A stretch of DNA of 25,961 bases from Aestuarierythrobacter sp037968495 (GCA_037968495.1 JBBKVP010000065.1:1-25961), one strand, 5' to 3'; numbered from the stretch's first letter, positions 15,384 to 23,605 are shown. Program-made: numbers and translations. Notes: generated by a model not told the origin, from the sequence alone.

Positions 15384-15845
15384 TCACGCTTGGCAATTAT
15401 CGCAGCGCCCGCGCAGTTCCACCACGGGGCGCACATCGGCAAATCCTGCGCCCTCGCCCGCCGTTTTCAGCGCAGATGTCAGGCTGTCATCATCAAAATG
15501 CGTCACGGCGCCGCAATTGTCACAAATCAGGAAGATACAGTCATGCCGGCAGCCGGGGTGCGTGTTGGCGATGTAAGCGTTCGCGCTTTCAATCCGGTTG
15601 GCGAGGTTTTCGCGCACAAATAAGTCGAGGATGCGGTAAATGCTGTTCGCCGCGACCCGCTTGCCGCGCTTGTCCGAAAGGGCCTCGGCAATGTCATAAG
15701 CGGATACTGGCTTGTCGCGACTGGCTAGCGCGCAGAACACGTCCGCACGCAGAGCAGTCCATTGCTCGCCCGAATCGGTTAGCGACTTGCGCGCTGCTTC
15801 AACCAGCCCGCTGCCGGAGTGTTCGTGATGGGAATGCCCGCTCAT
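15384..15845 (-). CDS. zur: Fur family regulator, Zur-type (zinc uptake repressor)
   Basis: This 153-residue protein has the Fur winged helix (residues about 25-85: AYDIAEALS, NSIYRILDLF) and a dimerisation domain with metal sites. It has HPGCRHDCIFLICDNCGA followed by a histidine and aspartates, and a C-terminal CDNC. The two CxxC pairs form the structural zinc site. The histidine-rich N-terminus (SGHSHHEH) and overall pattern fit Zur better than Fur, Mur or Irr of alphaproteobacteria. It would repress zinc uptake genes when zinc is plentiful. AGGAGGTA lies right before the ATG at 15845, an unusually close ribosome binding site. It is 37 bases downstream of msrA. No zinc transporter gene is in the window. 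Confidence 0.87.
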   Translation of the reverse strand: MSGHSHHEHSGSGLVEAARKSLTDSGEQWTALRADVFCALASRDKPVSAYDIAEALSDKRGKRVAANSIYRILDLFVRENLANRIESANAYIANTHPGCRHDCIFLICDNCGAVTHFDDDSLTSALKTAGEGAGFADVRPVVELRGRCDNCQA

Positions 15846-15882
15846 TACCTCCTATATAGGGGCTGCACGGGGCAAACTGCAA

Positions 15883-16563
15883 TCAGTTGCGCTTGAATTG
15901 CGCCCGATAAACGGCGGGATAAAGCTGCTTGAGCGCTGCAACCTTGGGCTTATCCCACCGGCGAATATAACCATGATTGGGATTCTTCGCCGCAAAGTCC
16001 TGATGCTTCATTTCGGCTTTGTAGAATTTTCTATAGCTTTCGATCTGCGTTACGATTGGTCGCTTCCATTTGCCCGAAGCCTTCATCTGCTTGAGATAAG
16101 TAGCGGCAACCGTGCGCTGCTCTGCGCTCAGCGGGACAAGTGCGGCGCGGTATTGCGCGCCAACATCCGGGCCCTGACGGTTCTTCAATGTCGGATCAGC
16201 GACCACGGAGAAGAATATCCGCAGCAATTGGTCATAGCGAATGACGGAGGGATCATAGGTGACCTTCACCGCCTCCGCATGGCCGGTAACGCCGGTGTTA
16301 GTTTGTGAATAGGTTGCCGTCGCAGCGCTGCCGCCATGATAGCCCGATATGGCGCTGGTGACGCCCTTTGTGTGGCTGAAAACTGCTTCGACGCCCCAAA
16401 AACAACCGCCGGCAAAGACAGCTGTCTTGAGCCCCTTGCTTTCCTTCGCGGTGCGTTCGGCGACAGGCGCGCGGACAACATTTTCGGCCGCAGCAGCAGT
16501 GCTTTGCTGACAGGCCGACAGGGCGAGCGGCCCGGCGATGAGCGGAATAAAAAAGCGTTTCAT
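15883..16563 (-). CDS. msrA: Peptide-methionine (S)-S-oxide reductase, lipoprotein, single-cysteine type
   Basis: This 226-residue MsrA has an N-terminal lipoprotein signal (LSAC, lipid cysteine C18), placing it in the envelope rather than the cytoplasm. The catalytic motif GGCFWG (C54) and family motifs SGYHGG, TGHAEAV, NRQGPDVGAQYR and NPNHGYI are intact. The only cysteines are C18 and C54. The C-terminal resolving cysteines found in E. coli MsrA are absent, so the sulfenic acid must be reduced directly by an external thiol or partner. It lies 10 bases after a 45-residue membrane peptide gene and 37 bases before zur on the same strand. Confidence 0.94.
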   Translation of the reverse strand: MKRFFIPLIAGPLALSACQQSTAAAAENVVRAPVAERTAKESKGLKTAVFAGGCFWGVEAVFSHTKGVTSAISGYHGGSAATATYSQTNTGVTGHAEAVKVTYDPSVIRYDQLLRIFFSVVADPTLKNRQGPDVGAQYRAALVPLSAEQRTVAATYLKQMKASGKWKRPIVTQIESYRKFYKAEMKHQDFAAKNPNHGYIRRWDKPKVAALKQLYPAVYRAQFKRN

Positions 16564-16573
16564 ATGATCTGCC

Positions 16574-16711
16574 TTAGCTGAAAATTGAAGCGATGGCAGC
16601 AGCGGCGCCGTCTACCAACATGTCCGGGCCGATCTGCACCGCTATGGCGATTGCACCGATGGCAAAGCCAATGGCAAAATTGCGATACAGGTCAGATGTG
16701 AAAAGGCCCAT
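16574..16711 (-). CDS. Small membrane peptide, 45 residues
   Basis: An ATG at 16711 opens a 45-codon frame ending TAA at 16576-16574. The product has a short polar N-terminus (MGLFTSDLYRN), one hydrophobic helix (FAIGFAIGAIAIAVQI) and an alanine-rich amphipathic end. GAGAGAAA upstream is a weak ribosome binding site. It sits 10 bases before msrA on the same strand and is probably co-transcribed with it. The frame stays open upstream, but that part has no sensible composition. I do not recognise a named family. Its compact membrane-peptide composition and tight spacing favour a real gene. Confidence 0.6.
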   Translation of the reverse strand: MGLFTSDLYRNFAIGFAIGAIAIAVQIGPDMLVDGAAAAIASIFS

Positions 16712-16905
16712 GATACTTTCTCTCGAATCTAGCTTGCCATCGCTACTAACCCACTGCCACTTGCATTGAGGTGAATAGCGCGGCTTCCATTTGTTCATTC
16801 GGGGCAACTGGCGAAAAGGTTGCAGAGTCCGCGAAAAGTTCGTTGAAGTAACTACGTGGCCAGTCCGGAATTGGATGCAGCGATTATCGGCGGCAGTCAT
16901 AAAGC

Positions 16906-16931
16906 GGCCGGCCGCCGGCCCCTATTGGGCC
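16906..16931. repeat. Two overlapping, mutually exclusive GC hairpins between purH and the msrA operon
   Basis: GGCCGG (16906-16911) pairs with CCGGCC (16915-16920). Alternatively GGCCC (16917-16921) pairs with GGGCC (16927-16931). The two share 16917-16920 and cannot form together. On the minus strand the first is followed by GCTTTAT, a weak T tract. It may end purH transcripts, or act in the leader of the small-peptide/msrA operon, which starts about 200 bases further on. The whole gap 16712-16987 shows no gene. Confidence 0.35.
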
Positions 16932-16953
16932 TCATCCCCAAAGCTTAGGCGGA

Positions 16954-16976
16954 GGCGTTGGCGCGGCCAACTCGCC
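16954..16976 (-). terminator. Hairpin just downstream of purH
   Basis: GGCGTTGG (16954-16961) pairs with CCAA (16967-16970) and CGCC (16973-16976) around a five-base loop with a two-base bulge. It lies 12 bases after the purH stop on the minus strand. There is no T tract, so intrinsic termination is uncertain and a 3' stabilising role is possible. Confidence 0.4.
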
Positions 16977-16987
16977 GCGAGAGAAAA

Positions 16988-18577
16988 TCAATGCCTGAAG
17001 TGCCGCATCCCGGTGAAGACCATCGCAAGGCCCTTCTCATCCGCAGCCGCAATAACTTCGTCATCGCGGATCGATCCGCCCGGCTGGATCACTGCAGTTG
17101 CACCCGCTTCTGCCGCAGACAACAAGCCGTCTGCGAAGGGGAAGAAGGCATCTGACGCAACAGCGCTTCCAACCGTTTTCGCTTCGGCCCATTCATAAGT
17201 TTCCGCCGCCTCAGCAGCCTTGATCGCGGCAATCCTTGCGCTGTCGCGCCGGTTCATCTGGCCCGCGCCGATGCCCGCAGTCGCGCCGTTTTTGGCGTAG
17301 ACTATTGCGTTGGATTTCACGTGCCGCGCCACGGTCCATGCGAACAGGCAGTCCTTGAGTTCCTGCTCGGTCGGCTCGCGTTTTGTGACGATCTTGAGGT
17401 CATCCAGCGATACTGCGCCAATGTCACGGCTCTGTACCAGCAGGCCTCCGGTAATCGGCTTCACCTGAAGTCCGCCGCGCCGCGCATTAGGGAATTCGCC
17501 CGTGAGCAACAGCCGCAAATTCTTCTTCTTGGCAAAGGCTTCGCGCGCAGCATTATCGACGGCCGGCGCAATCACGACTTCGGTGAATATCTTGCAAATC
17601 GCTTCGGCAGTCGGCCCATCAAGCGGCACATTGACCGCCACGATCCCGCCAAATGCCGAGACACTGTCACATGCTAGCGCATCTTCCCACGCCTGAAGCA
17701 GAGTCGGGGCCTGCGCCACTCCGCAGGGGTTAGCGTGCTTCACAATAATAACCGCCGGATCGCCTCCCGCGAATTCTGCGCACAGCTCAAATGCCGCATC
17801 GGCATCATTGTAATTGTTGTAGCTGAGTTCCTTGCCCTGCAATTGTTCAGCTTGTGCGATACCGTGAATATGCGGGCCGACAGGCGTGTAGAGCGCAGCC
17901 TTCTGATGCGGGTTCTCGCCGTAACGCAGTTCGACCGGAGCCTTCCCGTTTACCGCCAGCATATCGGGGAACATCTTGCCCTGATCGGCGAAGGCAAACC
18001 ACTGGCTGATCATAGAATCATAGGCGGCAGTCGCAGCAAAAGCCTTCGCAGCCATCGCCTTGCGAAATTCCACCGAAGTCGCGCCTGATTTGGCTTCGAG
18101 TTCGCCGGTAAGCGTGGCGTAATCGGCAGGGTCGGTCACGATGGTGACGAAGGCGTGGTTTTTCGCTGCCGAACGGACCATCGAAGGCCCGCCAATGTCG
18201 ATATTCTCGATGATCGTATCGCGGGACGCGCCCTTGGCTACAGTTGCTTCGAAGGGGTAAAGATTCACCACCACCAAATCGATCGCACCGATGGAATGCG
18301 CTTCCATAGCCGCGGCATGTTCAGGGTTGTCGCGCACAGCCAATAGCCCGCCATGGACCATCGGGTGCAACGTCTTCACCCGCCCATCCATCATTTCAGG
18401 AAATCCGGTGAGGTCAGAAACGTCGCGTACTTCGAGGCCCGCGTCGCGCAGCGCTTTGGCAGTTCCGCCGGTCGAAACCAGCTCCACACCGTTCGCTGTG
18501 AGCGCCCTGCCAAGTTCAGCCAAACCGGATTTGTCGGACACCGATAACAGCGCCCGTTTAATTGTCACATCGCTCAC
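16988..18577 (-). CDS. purH: Bifunctional AICAR transformylase / IMP cyclohydrolase
   Basis: PurH catalyses the last two steps of de novo IMP synthesis: formyl transfer to AICAR from 10-formyltetrahydrofolate, then ring closure. At 529 residues it has normal length. The N-terminal MGS-like cyclohydrolase domain shows VSDKSGL, STGGT (35-39), KTLHPMVHGGLL and NIDIGGPSMVRSAAKN. The transformylase domain shows RYGENPHQKAAL, the catalytic KHANPCG (lysine-histidine pair), VSAFGGI and the C-terminal SDAFFPFADG with GGSIRDDEV. The start is GTG at 18577, with AAGGA about nine bases before it. It follows the heparinase-like gene by 33 bases and is probably the last gene of that run. Confidence 0.97.
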   Translation of the reverse strand: MSDVTIKRALLSVSDKSGLAELGRALTANGVELVSTGGTAKALRDAGLEVRDVSDLTGFPEMMDGRVKTLHPMVHGGLLAVRDNPEHAAAMEAHSIGAIDLVVVNLYPFEATVAKGASRDTIIENIDIGGPSMVRSAAKNHAFVTIVTDPADYATLTGELEAKSGATSVEFRKAMAAKAFAATAAYDSMISQWFAFADQGKMFPDMLAVNGKAPVELRYGENPHQKAALYTPVGPHIHGIAQAEQLQGKELSYNNYNDADAAFELCAEFAGGDPAVIIVKHANPCGVAQAPTLLQAWEDALACDSVSAFGGIVAVNVPLDGPTAEAICKIFTEVVIAPAVDNAAREAFAKKKNLRLLLTGEFPNARRGGLQVKPITGGLLVQSRDIGAVSLDDLKIVTKREPTEQELKDCLFAWTVARHVKSNAIVYAKNGATAGIGAGQMNRRDSARIAAIKAAEAAETYEWAEAKTVGSAVASDAFFPFADGLLSAAEAGATAVIQPGGSIRDDEVIAAADEKGLAMVFTGMRHFRH

Positions 18578-18610
18578 AATTCTATTCCTTCTCGGTGAGT
18601 GCGTGTGCCC

Positions 18611-20506
18611 TCAACCCATTTTCTTGAGCAGCCAGGTAAAGTTCGCCCCGCCGCGCGACACCATACCTTGTAGCACCAATTGCTGGATGGGCTGCGGGCG
18701 GCCCCCGCCGTCGACCCACAAGCTTTCCTCGATTGCGAGCTTGGCCATATCATCGCCGCTAATCCGCATCTGCCAATAGCTACCGTCAGGCAAGGCGAGG
18801 CCCGCGCCGCGCTTGTCATCCGACAGGCCCAGCTCGATACCCGGACCGATGTGGAAGCGGATCGCATAGCCGACTTTTCCGCGCTTTGCCTTGCGCCCCG
18901 AAGGGACGAGCAAGTCTTCACCGCGAAGCTCCGTGCCTTCATCGCGCAAGATCACAATCCGGCGGTGGGTGAGAGCATAGCGTGCGGCATAGCCATCATG
19001 GCTCGCCTCGATTCGGGTTGCGCTGCCGCCTTTGCCGGTGCTGCTGTCGAGCATCAACGTCCGGCGGTCAACTTCCACCTCGCCGACACCGCTGCCGAGC
19101 TTGCCGCGGATTAGAACGGCAGTGGAATTGGCATCATCGAGCACGAGAGTAGAATGTGCCGCACTTGCGCGAAGCCCGCGTTCGATGCGCACTGGCGTCT
19201 GTCCGCCAACCACACCTGCGCCGCCGCAATTGACGATTATGCGCTGCCCGTCATGCGAAAATTCGAGACCCAGCGTGGAGGCGCAGCCCGACCGCGTGTG
19301 GCGTGCAAGCGGGGGAGGAGCAGCGTCAAATTGCAGCAAGCCTTTGCCTGCATTGACCCGCTGATAACCCCATTGGCGGACATCACGTAATGGCCGCGTG
19401 CGAACACCGCTTGCCTCGATCAATGCCGAGATCCGCTCTGCCGGAACCGCATTTGAACCCTGCCAACTACCGAGCGCACCGTCCGAATGAACAACCGCGA
19501 GAAGCGGCGGAACCAGCAAGTTCAGGATGGCGTCAATCGCATCGGGCGTATTCCGGCGTATGGCGCGGTAACACGCCGAAAGTTCGGTTAGCAGCGCAAT
19601 CGCCTCCATCTGGTCAAGCGGAGAACGCGAGAGCACGCCGCCATCTTCGCCGACCAGTTCGCCCAGCGCGCGCACCAGGCCCGCTTCGCCAAACAAGCGG
19701 CGCGGCTTGCCATCGGGCAGCAACAATCCTGCGGCAGTAATCGCCGTCCAGCCAGCAACTTCTGCCAACCGGTCATCTGCTTTGCCGACATTGCGGTCGA
19801 GCCAGCGCGCAGTTTGCGCGGCAGCGGCCAATGTGTGGCACCGCAATTGCTTGTCCTGCCCGCCGAGCAGCAATGGTGCGTGAACCAGCCAATTAAGCAA
19901 TCTGTGGCCAGTCGCGCGAACGGTCCATGCAGCGCCCTTGGCCGGTTTCGGATTGGCATCGAGCCATGCCGACAGCACCCGCTCCGCAGTGCCAGTGCAT
20001 TGTTCGCGCGGCGCACAGGCCGCCAGATCGCGAGCCCAAGTAAACCCATGAACCGCCATTTCAAACGGCGGGGTCAGCAGCGCTTTGGAGCTCCAGTCCA
20101 TCTGCGCGATAGGCGCTTTGACGCCGTGGATCAGGAAATGCCCGGCGCGTAATGCAACACCGGCAGCCCGTTCGCCAACGAGCGGGCTTTCGACGGTTGC
20201 CAGCAGCCGGGGCTTGCCCGGTTTCTTAAGCGGAGCAGCGAGCGTCGATCCCGGGACGCCCAGTCGGTACGCCAGCCGGATGAGCCTTTCGCCAGCGCCC
20301 AGTTTCGGCGGCTGGAAGTCAGCCAGAGCCAAAGCGCGGCCCGGCTCGATTAGTTCACCCTCACCGCTGCTTGGAGCAGAGCCAGTCACCAGAGGATGAG
20401 CTTCACTGTCGTTGAGCGGGATAGCCATATTCTCAGAATTCTCGCCGCCATCGTGAGCTCCGGAGCCAGAGGCAACCAGCTGGTCGGAGGTTGCCGCATC
20501 CATCAT
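18611..20506 (-). CDS. Heparinase II/III-like protein
   Basis: This 631-residue protein has an N-terminal alpha-helical toroid (residues about 60-330, with DWSSKALLTPPFEMAVHGF and the helical repeats after it) and a C-terminal beta-sandwich resembling heparinase II/III lyases. The C-terminal part shows LARHTRSGCASTLGLEFS, RIIVNCGG and SAAHSTLVLDD, the region with the conserved histidine. The family includes polysaccharide lyases, but many bacterial members near housekeeping genes have no tested substrate. No signal peptide is evident. I choose ATG at 20506, which forms a TAATG overlap with the rpe stop and follows AAGGGG; a second ATG lies at 20503. A frame extension further upstream overlaps rpe and is rejected. 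It may act on an exopolysaccharide or cell-wall polymer. Confidence 0.8.
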   Translation of the reverse strand: MMDAATSDQLVASGSGAHDGGENSENMAIPLNDSEAHPLVTGSAPSSGEGELIEPGRALALADFQPPKLGAGERLIRLAYRLGVPGSTLAAPLKKPGKPRLLATVESPLVGERAAGVALRAGHFLIHGVKAPIAQMDWSSKALLTPPFEMAVHGFTWARDLAACAPREQCTGTAERVLSAWLDANPKPAKGAAWTVRATGHRLLNWLVHAPLLLGGQDKQLRCHTLAAAAQTARWLDRNVGKADDRLAEVAGWTAITAAGLLLPDGKPRRLFGEAGLVRALGELVGEDGGVLSRSPLDQMEAIALLTELSACYRAIRRNTPDAIDAILNLLVPPLLAVVHSDGALGSWQGSNAVPAERISALIEASGVRTRPLRDVRQWGYQRVNAGKGLLQFDAAPPPLARHTRSGCASTLGLEFSHDGQRIIVNCGGAGVVGGQTPVRIERGLRASAAHSTLVLDDANSTAVLIRGKLGSGVGEVEVDRRTLMLDSSTGKGGSATRIEASHDGYAARYALTHRRIVILRDEGTELRGEDLLVPSGRKAKRGKVGYAIRFHIGPGIELGLSDDKRGAGLALPDGSYWQMRISGDDMAKLAIEESLWVDGGGRPQPIQQLVLQGMVSRGGANFTWLLKKMG

Positions 20507-21168
20507 TATCCATGCCCCTTCAGAGCGGCTATATTGGCCGCATACTGTCCCGGACCGCCCTTGAAAGTCGCCGACCCCGCAACCAGCACATCCGCCCCGG
20601 CGGCCACACATTGACGCGCGGTTTCAGGATTGACCCCGCCATCGACCTCCAGCCGGATTTCGCGGCCAGTTGCATCGATCATTTTGCGGATTACTTCGAT
20701 CTTGCGCAGCTGGGTGGAGATGAAACTCTGCCCGCCGAAACCGGGATTGACGCTCATCACCAACACCAGATCAATGTCGTCTATCAGGTAGTCTAGCTCA
20801 TCAACGGGAGTGCCTGGATTGAGCGAGATGCCCGCCATTTTTCCCAGTCCCTTAATCGCCTGAACGGTGCGGTGCGTATGCGCGCCAGCTTCCGGGTGGA
20901 CGGTAATAATATCCGCACCGGCATTCGCGAATTCTTCCAGATAAGCATCGACCGGCGAGATCATCAGATGGACGTCGAAGATCTTCTTGGTGTGCGGGCG
21001 CAAAGCCTTCACCACCGCCGGACCGATTGTAATATTGGGGACATAATGCCCGTCCATCACATCGACATGGATCCAGTCGGCGCCTGCCTCGTCAATTGCG
21101 CGCACCTCTTCGCCCAGCCGGGCAAAATCAGCGGAAAGGATGGACGGGGAAATCAGCGGTGCGGTCAT
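20506..21168 (-). CDS. rpe: Ribulose-phosphate 3-epimerase
   Basis: Rpe interconverts ribulose 5-phosphate and xylulose 5-phosphate in the pentose phosphate pathway. The 220-residue TIM barrel has SPSILSADFA, the metal site HVDVMDGHYVPN (H34, D36), FDVHLMI, MSVNPGFGGQSF and EVDGGVN. Phosphate binding follows at VAGSATF. I start at ATG 21168; the upstream frame (from 21312) adds 48 residues with no family match. No strong ribosome binding site precedes it. It is the first gene of the rpe, heparinase-like, purH run. Its stop overlaps the next start by one base. Confidence 0.96.
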   Translation of the reverse strand: MTAPLISPSILSADFARLGEEVRAIDEAGADWIHVDVMDGHYVPNITIGPAVVKALRPHTKKIFDVHLMISPVDAYLEEFANAGADIITVHPEAGAHTHRTVQAIKGLGKMAGISLNPGTPVDELDYLIDDIDLVLVMSVNPGFGGQSFISTQLRKIEVIRKMIDATGREIRLEVDGGVNPETARQCVAAGADVLVAGSATFKGGPGQYAANIAALKGHG

Positions 21169-21467
21169 ATTGGGCGCCAAGGCTCTATGATAAGGAACAG
21201 TTTCCTTGAAAGTACCGCGACTACAGGCGGCGAGTCCCGCCCACAAGTTGCGGCAAGGGCCTTTTCCACCCCCTTTTCGATATTGCCCCAAGTTGATCCG
21301 CCAATAATTCAATCGTTCAACAATCTGAACGGACGGATTTGAGTAAGTTAAGTCGCCATTCAGCGGTATTCAGGCTTATAGATATGGATTCCGGGCGCAT
21401 TGCCTGCATTTTTTTAGCTCGCCAACGCATTCAATTAGGTTGCGAAGCGGGCAAACGGGGTACTTAG
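21169..21467. promoter_or_regulatory. Divergent intergenic region, rpe / DUF2141 gene
   Basis: These 299 bases separate the divergent rpe and DUF2141 genes and must hold both promoters. The one clear structure is a perfect inverted repeat AAGGAA-CAGT-TTCCTT at 21192-21207, about 25 bases before the rpe start. There it could be a leader hairpin or an operator. No RNA gene or conserved small frame is apparent. The stretch around 21340-21420 is richer in A+T than its surroundings. Confidence 0.4.
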
Positions 21468-21956
21468 ATGGCTAGAATACTGAACACCGCGATGGCGGCG
21501 CTGGCACTTGGCGGCCTTGCGATATCGGCACCAGCAATGGCGCAATTTAAGCAGAAGATATCCAATGACCCGGCCAAGTGCCGTGGTTCAAACCCGTCCG
21601 TTGTAGTAACGCTGACGGGCATAAAATCGTCGAGCGGGACAATCCGCGTCCAAAGCTATCGAGGAATCAAGTCCGACTGGCTTGAAAAAGGCCGGTGGCT
21701 GAGCAGGATTCAGACAAAGGCGAACGCCGGAACTATGACATTTTGTGTCCCTGTGCCTAGCAGCGGAACCTATGCAATCGCTGTGCGCCACGACATCAAT
21801 GGCAATGGCAGCACCGACATCTTTAGCGATGGCGGAGGCATGTCGAACAATCCCAGCATCAACATTTTCAACTTGGGCAAGCCGAGCTATAAGAAAACAG
21901 CATTCGAAGTCGGCGATGGCGCAAAAAGCATCTCGATCCGGATGCGTTACCGCTAA
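21468..21956 (+). CDS. DUF2141 domain exported protein
   Basis: This 162-residue protein has a signal peptide (cleavage about AMA-QFK). The mature part matches the DUF2141 family: VVVTLTGIKSSSGTIRV, then FCVPVPSSGTYAIAVRHD, INGNGSTDIF, GGGMSNNP and the final FEVGDGAKSISIRMRY. Members are small periplasmic beta-rich proteins of unknown function; the DxNxNGxxD-like stretch could bind calcium. Two cysteines in the mature chain may form a disulfide. The stop at 21956 directly abuts the stop of the convergent nucleotidyltransferase gene, with no bases between. A link to the lipid gene group next door is only positional. Confidence 0.88.
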   Translation: MARILNTAMAALALGGLAISAPAMAQFKQKISNDPAKCRGSNPSVVVTLTGIKSSSGTIRVQSYRGIKSDWLEKGRWLSRIQTKANAGTMTFCVPVPSSGTYAIAVRHDINGNGSTDIFSDGGGMSNNPSINIFNLGKPSYKKTAFEVGDGAKSISIRMRYR

Positions 21957-22715
21957 TCAACCTGCGCGTTTGGCTGCGATCTTCCGCACCTCGTCGAGGT
22001 CTTGCGGCTTATCGACATCGACCGCTGCCAATCCGTCCTTGGCCGGGACGAGGCGGGCTTGCACACCGAGCCGCTTACCAAGCCGGATGATCGCCTGATC
22101 CAGCGTCAGCTTGCCGCGCCAATAATCCCACAGGGTTGAAATGCCCAGCTTAGCCGCGATGCGCCAAGGGCGCTTGCGGTTGGCTTCGACCGAGCGCCAA
22201 GCCTCAATCGCATTGGCGGCCTTTGGCGTGGCAAGCAGAAACAAATTGCAACCGCTCCATTCCCCATCAGCAAATTTGAGATAAGTCCTCTGGCTGCCCG
22301 GAACTGCGGCCTCAACCGCGGCGCGCGGCGCAAGCGCCACACCGATATCCGCGCCCTCAGGCAAATCAGCAATGAACTGCGCGACCCACGCGCCTTGCAG
22401 CAAGGCGTGATCAGCCGTTGTGACGAGCAGCGGTGCGCCGGCGAGCGTAAAGCCCCGCGCCACACTGCCGCTAGGGCCAGTGTCTGGCGGCACGATTTCA
22501 GTCTTCAGACGCAGCGCCTCGTTCATCACATCGGCATCGTCTGCGGACACCAATATCCGTTTGATACCTGCATCGCGCAATGCGCCGATGACCCGCGCAA
22601 GCAGGGTTTCGCCCTCCACCAATGCCAGCGCCTTGTGCGAAATGTTCTCTTGCAGAGCGACACTGTCACGCTCGCCCCTCGAACCGGCGAGAACCAGTGC
22701 GACCGGCTTTTTCAT
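21957..22715 (-). CDS. MobA/IspD-like nucleotidyltransferase
   Basis: This 252-residue protein has a GT-A nucleotidyltransferase fold. The N-terminal LAGSRG (residues 9-14) and SHKAL (26-30) correspond to the nucleotide-binding loop and lysine of MobA-, IspD- and IPCT-like enzymes. VSADDADV, LLVTTADHALL with an acidic metal-binding position, and the C-terminal AAVDVDKPQDLDEV complete the pattern. Such enzymes couple CTP or another NTP to a phosphorylated small molecule. The ATG at 22715 overlaps the upstream TGA as ATGA, so it is translated with the Tam41-like gene; a TTG eight codons upstream is less likely. Beside a CDP-alcohol phosphotransferase, a role in making a CDP-activated head group, like the CTP:inositol-1-phosphate cytidylyltransferase of thermophiles, is attractive but unproven. 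Confidence 0.82.
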   Translation of the reverse strand: MKKPVALVLAGSRGERDSVALQENISHKALALVEGETLLARVIGALRDAGIKRILVSADDADVMNEALRLKTEIVPPDTGPSGSVARGFTLAGAPLLVTTADHALLQGAWVAQFIADLPEGADIGVALAPRAAVEAAVPGSQRTYLKFADGEWSGCNLFLLATPKAANAIEAWRSVEANRKRPWRIAAKLGISTLWDYWRGKLTLDQAIIRLGKRLGVQARLVPAKDGLAAVDVDKPQDLDEVRKIAAKRAG

Positions 22716-23605
22716 GACCCCGCCCGCTTCTTGCGCCAAACATCAAACAGCACTCCGGGCGCTGCCAAAACGGGATGCTTCTCTCGCCAAGGCGTCAGTT
22801 TTACCGGCACACCTGTGTGGCGTTCAATCTTCCAAGCACCATAGCGCGCTGCGCCCTCAAACGTAGTGCTGGCCTTGAGCAAGCGGATGAAATTGAGCGG
22901 CTTGCCCATCCGCTGTCGGTGCGCCCACCAGCGCTTCAACTCCCCGCGCACATCAGCTTCCAATAGAGGGCGCAGCGTATCGCCGTCGCGCCCATAGGGG
23001 ATGCTTTGCGCAGCCAACGCTGCGGGCAACAAACCGTCGAAGTGTGCAGCGTTCATTTCAAGAATGGAATTCTCCCGGCCAGACTTTTCGACCCGGAATT
23101 CAGCCGCGTAAGTCGCCTGAAAAAGCGCGCGCCAATAATCTTCTTCGCGCCCTTCTTTGGGGCCAAGCGCGACAGCCAACCGCGCCGCAGTTTGCGCCGC
23201 CTGACCGATTGCAGTCACAATCTTGCCGCGTGCGTGTTTATCGCCGCCCCATGCAAGGCCCGATGGCTGGACAAACCGCGCCCAGATTGTCGCATCGGTC
23301 AAATTTCCTGCAGCGGCGGCATGGAAGGTCGCAAGTGTCATCGTCGCGACCTTGGCCCGCAAAGTTTCGCCGCCGTGGTCACGCTCATGATAGCTGACGC
23401 GCGGCCAGATTCCGCCTTCTCTCGGGCCATCCAACAGAACGTAGAAATCCAGCACACCGTCAAGCGAGCCGGTCCTGAGGTTCGAACCATAGAACAACAC
23501 GCCGAGCGCGCCAGCTTCACTGCCGAGAGCCTCGGCGAATGTGCGAACGGCGCCATCAACCGGCGCGTCGAGCTGCTTTTCGATCCTCTGTTCCAGAACG
23601 CTCAC
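22712..23605 (-). CDS. Tam41-like putative nucleotidyltransferase
   Basis: This 297-residue protein would usually be called hypothetical. Residues 37-60 read LFYGSNLRTG then LDGVLDFYVLLDGP. From memory, mitochondrial Tam41/TAMM41 has an YGSG motif, then LDFxFxVDDP and WH. Further matching segments are a SYHERDH region, WARFVQPSG (compare GRLxKPV) and NAAHFDGLLPA in the second half (compare NIAHFRELY). Tam41 is the CTP:phosphatidate cytidylyltransferase that makes CDP-diacylglycerol for cardiolipin. If the match holds, this protein would activate a phospholipid with CTP. It starts with GTG at 23605, overlapping the lipid kinase stop by four bases, and ends overlapping the next gene by four bases. 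The family match is from recall and needs a profile search. Confidence 0.62.
   Translation of the reverse strand: MSVLEQRIEKQLDAPVDGAVRTFAEALGSEAGALGVLFYGSNLRTGSLDGVLDFYVLLDGPREGGIWPRVSYHERDHGGETLRAKVATMTLATFHAAAAGNLTDATIWARFVQPSGLAWGGDKHARGKIVTAIGQAAQTAARLAVALGPKEGREEDYWRALFQATYAAEFRVEKSGRENSILEMNAAHFDGLLPAALAAQSIPYGRDGDTLRPLLEADVRGELKRWWAHRQRMGKPLNFIRLLKASTTFEGAARYGAWKIERHTGVPVKLTPWREKHPVLAAPGVLFDVWRKKRAGS

Noticed and set aside
20507..20611. Upstream extension of the heparinase-like protein
   Set aside because: The added residues come from the rpe coding region in another frame. The TAATG junction with AAGGGG gives a better start at 20506.
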